In this document: piece by piece, positions 62,270-64,000 of the stretch
Layout of the letters: each line of letters opens with the position of its first letter
How positions within the stretch are numbered: position 1 is the stretch's first letter
Source: Thermus sp. CCB_US3_UF1
Lineage (GTDB): Bacteria > Deinococcota > Deinococci > Deinococcales > Thermaceae
Direction: 5' to 3'
DNA length: 64,000 nt
Assembly: GCF_000236585.1 (NCBI RefSeq)
Contig: NC_017278.1
Span: 310,001-374,000 of the forward strand
Program-made: the position numbers and the translations under genes
Notes under the pieces: generated by a model
Told to the model about the DNA's origin: nothing
Database searches by the model: none
Seen by the model: only the letters and a program-made list of their open reading frames with translations

Positions 62270-64000
62270 GGCCACCACCGTGACCCCGTGCCCCCCCTCG
62301 TGGGGGGGAGCGTCGGCGAAGCCCTCCACCCGCTTGTCCCGGCGCAGGAACTCCCGGATGGCCTGCCTGAGGGCCCCCGTGCCCTTGCCGTGGAGGAGGC
62401 GGAGGGTGGAAAGGCCCAGGGCCTTGGCCTCCTCCAGGGCGTCGTCCACCTCCAAAAGGGCTTCCTCCACCGTAAGCCCCCGCAGGTCCACCTCCTTGGC
62501 CTCCCGCCTGGGTTTGGCCAGGAGGGGCTTGGGGGCCTCCTCCCCTGGCAGGGGCTTAAGCTCCTTGGCCTTGAGGTTGAGCTTGACCGGGCCCACCTGG
62601 ACCAGGGCCTCTTCCCCCCGGAGCTCCACCACCCGCCCCCGCTTCCCCAGGGAGGGGACCTCCACCAAGGCCCCCGGGGAAAGCCCGGGTGGGGGCGGCG
62701 GGGGCGGGGCTTTTTTGGCGTATTTTTCCTTTAGGGCCATCAGTTCCCGCAGGGCATCCCGCTTGCCTTCGCTGCGGGCCTTCTCCTTGAGGGCCTTGAG
62801 CTCGGCCTCCACCTGGAGGAGCCGCCCGCGCACCTCCTCCTCCAGGGCCCTAAGCCGCTCGGCCCTTTCCTCCTGGTAGCGGGCCTCCCGGGCCTCGAGG
62901 CGGGCCCTTAGGGCCTCGGCCTGGGCCAGCTCGGCGGCCAGCCTCCGCCTTTCCTCCTCCATGGCCAGCCGCTCCCCCTCCAGGCGCTCCAGGAGGTCTT
63001 CCAGGCGGTTTCCCCCTTGGAGGGCCTCAGCCCGCCGGAGCACCTCTTCGGGTAGGGAAAGCCTTCTGGCGATGGCCAGGGCGTAGCTCCGCCCCGGCAC
63101 CCCCAGGACCAGCTCGTAGGTGGGGCGTAGCCTCTCCAGGTCAAAGCGCATGGAGGCGTTCTGGATCCCCTCCCCCCCCTGGGCGAAGGCCTTGAGGGGG
63201 GAGAGGTGGGTGGTGACCATCCCCTTGACCCCTCGCTCCAGGAGGGCCTCCAGGATGGCCTGGGAGAGGGCCGCCCCTTCCTCGGGGTCGGTGCCGCTTC
63301 CCAGCTCGTCAATGAGGACCAGGCTTTGGGCGGTGGCCTCCAGGAGCATCGCCTTGAGGCGCTGGAGGTGCCCGGCGAAGGTGGAGAGGTTCTCCTGCAG
63401 GGACTGCTCGTCCCCGATGTCGGCGAAGACCCGGTCGGGCCAGGCCAAAAGGGCCCTTTCCGCACCCACGAAAAGCCCCGACTGGGCCATGAGAACCGCC
63501 AGCCCCAGGGTCTTCAGGAGGGCGGTCTTTCCCCCCATGTTGGGGCCGGAGATGAGGATGAGGCGGGTCTTTTCGTCCAGGGTGAAGGTGTTGCGCACCG
63601 GGTGGGGGATCAAGGGGTGGAAGGCCCCCTGGAGCCGGTAGGCCTCGCCGAACCGGGGGCGGGTGAGGGAGAGGTCCTTGGCCAGGGCGGCCTGGGCCTG
63701 TACCAGGTCTAAAAGGCCCAGGGCCTCCAGGGTACCCGGCACCCCGGGGTCTTGGGCCAGCCGTTCGGAGAGCTCCCGCAGGATGCGGCCCACCTCCTCC
63801 TCTTCCTGCAGCCTCAGGGCCTGGAGGCGGTTGTTGAGCTTGACCACGGAAAGGGGTTCCACGAAGAGGGTGGCCCCGGACTCGGACTCGTCCAGGAGGA
63901 TCCCCGGCACCTTGTGGGCCATCCCCGCCTTGACGGGAACGCAGTAGCGCTCCCGCTTAAAGGCCACGAAGCGGTCCTGGAAGGCTTCCCGCTGGCGGTC
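62258..64000 (-). CDS. mutS2: Endonuclease MutS2, C-terminal part
   Basis: The gene runs off the right edge; at least 580 residues are visible. They contain part of the core and clamp (GRILRELSERLAQDPGVPGTLEALGLLDL), the ATPase with Walker A SGPNMGGKTALLK, LSTFAGHLQRL and Walker B LVLIDELGSGTDPEEGAAL, a long coiled coil (RLAMEEERRRLAAELAQAEALRARLEAREARYQEE), a KOW-like segment and a C-terminal Smr nuclease domain (LRGLTVEEALLEVDDALEEA, LHGKGTGALRQAIREFL). MutS2 limits recombination and acts on collided ribosomes in other bacteria. A Pro-rich stretch (PPPPPPPGLSPG) separates coiled coil and KOW part. Confidence 0.96.
   Translation of the reverse strand, partial: DRQREAFQDRFVAFKRERYCVPVKAGMAHKVPGILLDESESGATLFVEPLSVVKLNNRLQALRLQEEEEVGRILRELSERLAQDPGVPGTLEALGLLDLVQAQAALAKDLSLTRPRFGEAYRLQGAFHPLIPHPVRNTFTLDEKTRLILISGPNMGGKTALLKTLGLAVLMAQSGLFVGAERALLAWPDRVFADIGDEQSLQENLSTFAGHLQRLKAMLLEATAQSLVLIDELGSGTDPEEGAALSQAILEALLERGVKGMVTTHLSPLKAFAQGGEGIQNASMRFDLERLRPTYELVLGVPGRSYALAIARRLSLPEEVLRRAEALQGGNRLEDLLERLEGERLAMEEERRRLAAELAQAEALRARLEAREARYQEERAERLRALEEEVRGRLLQVEAELKALKEKARSEGKRDALRELMALKEKYAKKAPPPPPPPGLSPGALVEVPSLGKRGRVVELRGEEALVQVGPVKLNLKAKELKPLPGEEAPKPLLAKPRREAKEVDLRGLTVEEALLEVDDALEEAKALGLSTLRLLHGKGTGALRQAIREFLRRDKRVEGFADAPPHEGGHGVTVVALRG

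Overview
The window is a dense stretch of about 64 kb from a Thermus chromosome (Deinococcota). The base composition is very GC-rich. The four-gene cytochrome bc1 operon fbcC-fbcX-fbcF-fbcB, a Thermus-type old yellow enzyme, the PCuAC/Sco copper chaperone pair and the general protein style all fit Thermus. Genes alternate strand often, many overlap by 1 to 30 bases, and no gene-free stretch exceeds 210 bases. I saw no CRISPR array, intact insertion sequence, prophage or rRNA. The two RNA genes are adjacent serine tRNAs.

Layout. 1-4.7 kb: amidase (cut by the edge), thiI, a cytoplasmic molybdopterin oxidoreductase and, divergently, rnhB and a lipoprotein. 4.7-8 kb: a TRAP carboxylate uptake system split into a plus-strand binding protein and a convergent minus-strand dctQ-dctM pair. 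8-16.4 kb: MFS transporter, tandem universal stress protein, folP-folB, a NYN-domain protein, ndk, a PP2C phosphatase, rtcB and a frameshifted phosphodiester glycosidase. 16.4-22.8 kb: nudix, mazG, then a nosD-F-L-L-Y copper-maturation cluster without nosZ, divergent from PCuAC-Sco. 22.8-31.4 kb: ZIP transporter, prfA-nudix, zinc-ribbon protein, a large secreted GH57 protein, old yellow enzyme and a SWIM-domain protein. 31.4-40.4 kb: two tRNA-Ser, sfsA, a second ZIP protein, a hydrolase, a sodium:alanine symporter, small proteins, a YbaK-like deacylase, an M20 peptidase and rpsA. 40.4-43.6 kb: bc1 operon. 43.6-49.6 kb: sugar isomerase, two paralogous ABC binding proteins, a PaaX-like regulator and thrS. 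49.6-56.1 kb: MFS, hypotheticals, phosphoesterase and the holB-PSP1-flavin reductase-small ORF operon. 56.1-64 kb: two nucleoside-type permeases, menG, arsC, pepF, thioesterase and mutS2 (cut by the edge).

The most striking pattern is transcriptional. More than twenty genes have a -10-like hexamer ending only 5 to 8 bases before the start codon, with no Shine-Dalgarno site between. This is the layout expected for leaderless mRNAs, and it allowed several start codons to be revised. At four divergent gene pairs the -10 elements of the two strands overlap, so one short AT-rich patch appears to fire both ways. Genes with real 5' leaders (dctQM, rtcB, tRNA-Ser, rpsA) instead have recognisable -35 boxes at 17-base spacing. 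Other points of interest are the nos-type copper cluster facing PCuAC/Sco, a poly-G frameshift, a structured rtcB leader with a possible attenuator, an IS200/IS605-like hairpin relic, orphan transporter parts and a strongly over-represented palindrome, CCTCGAGG.
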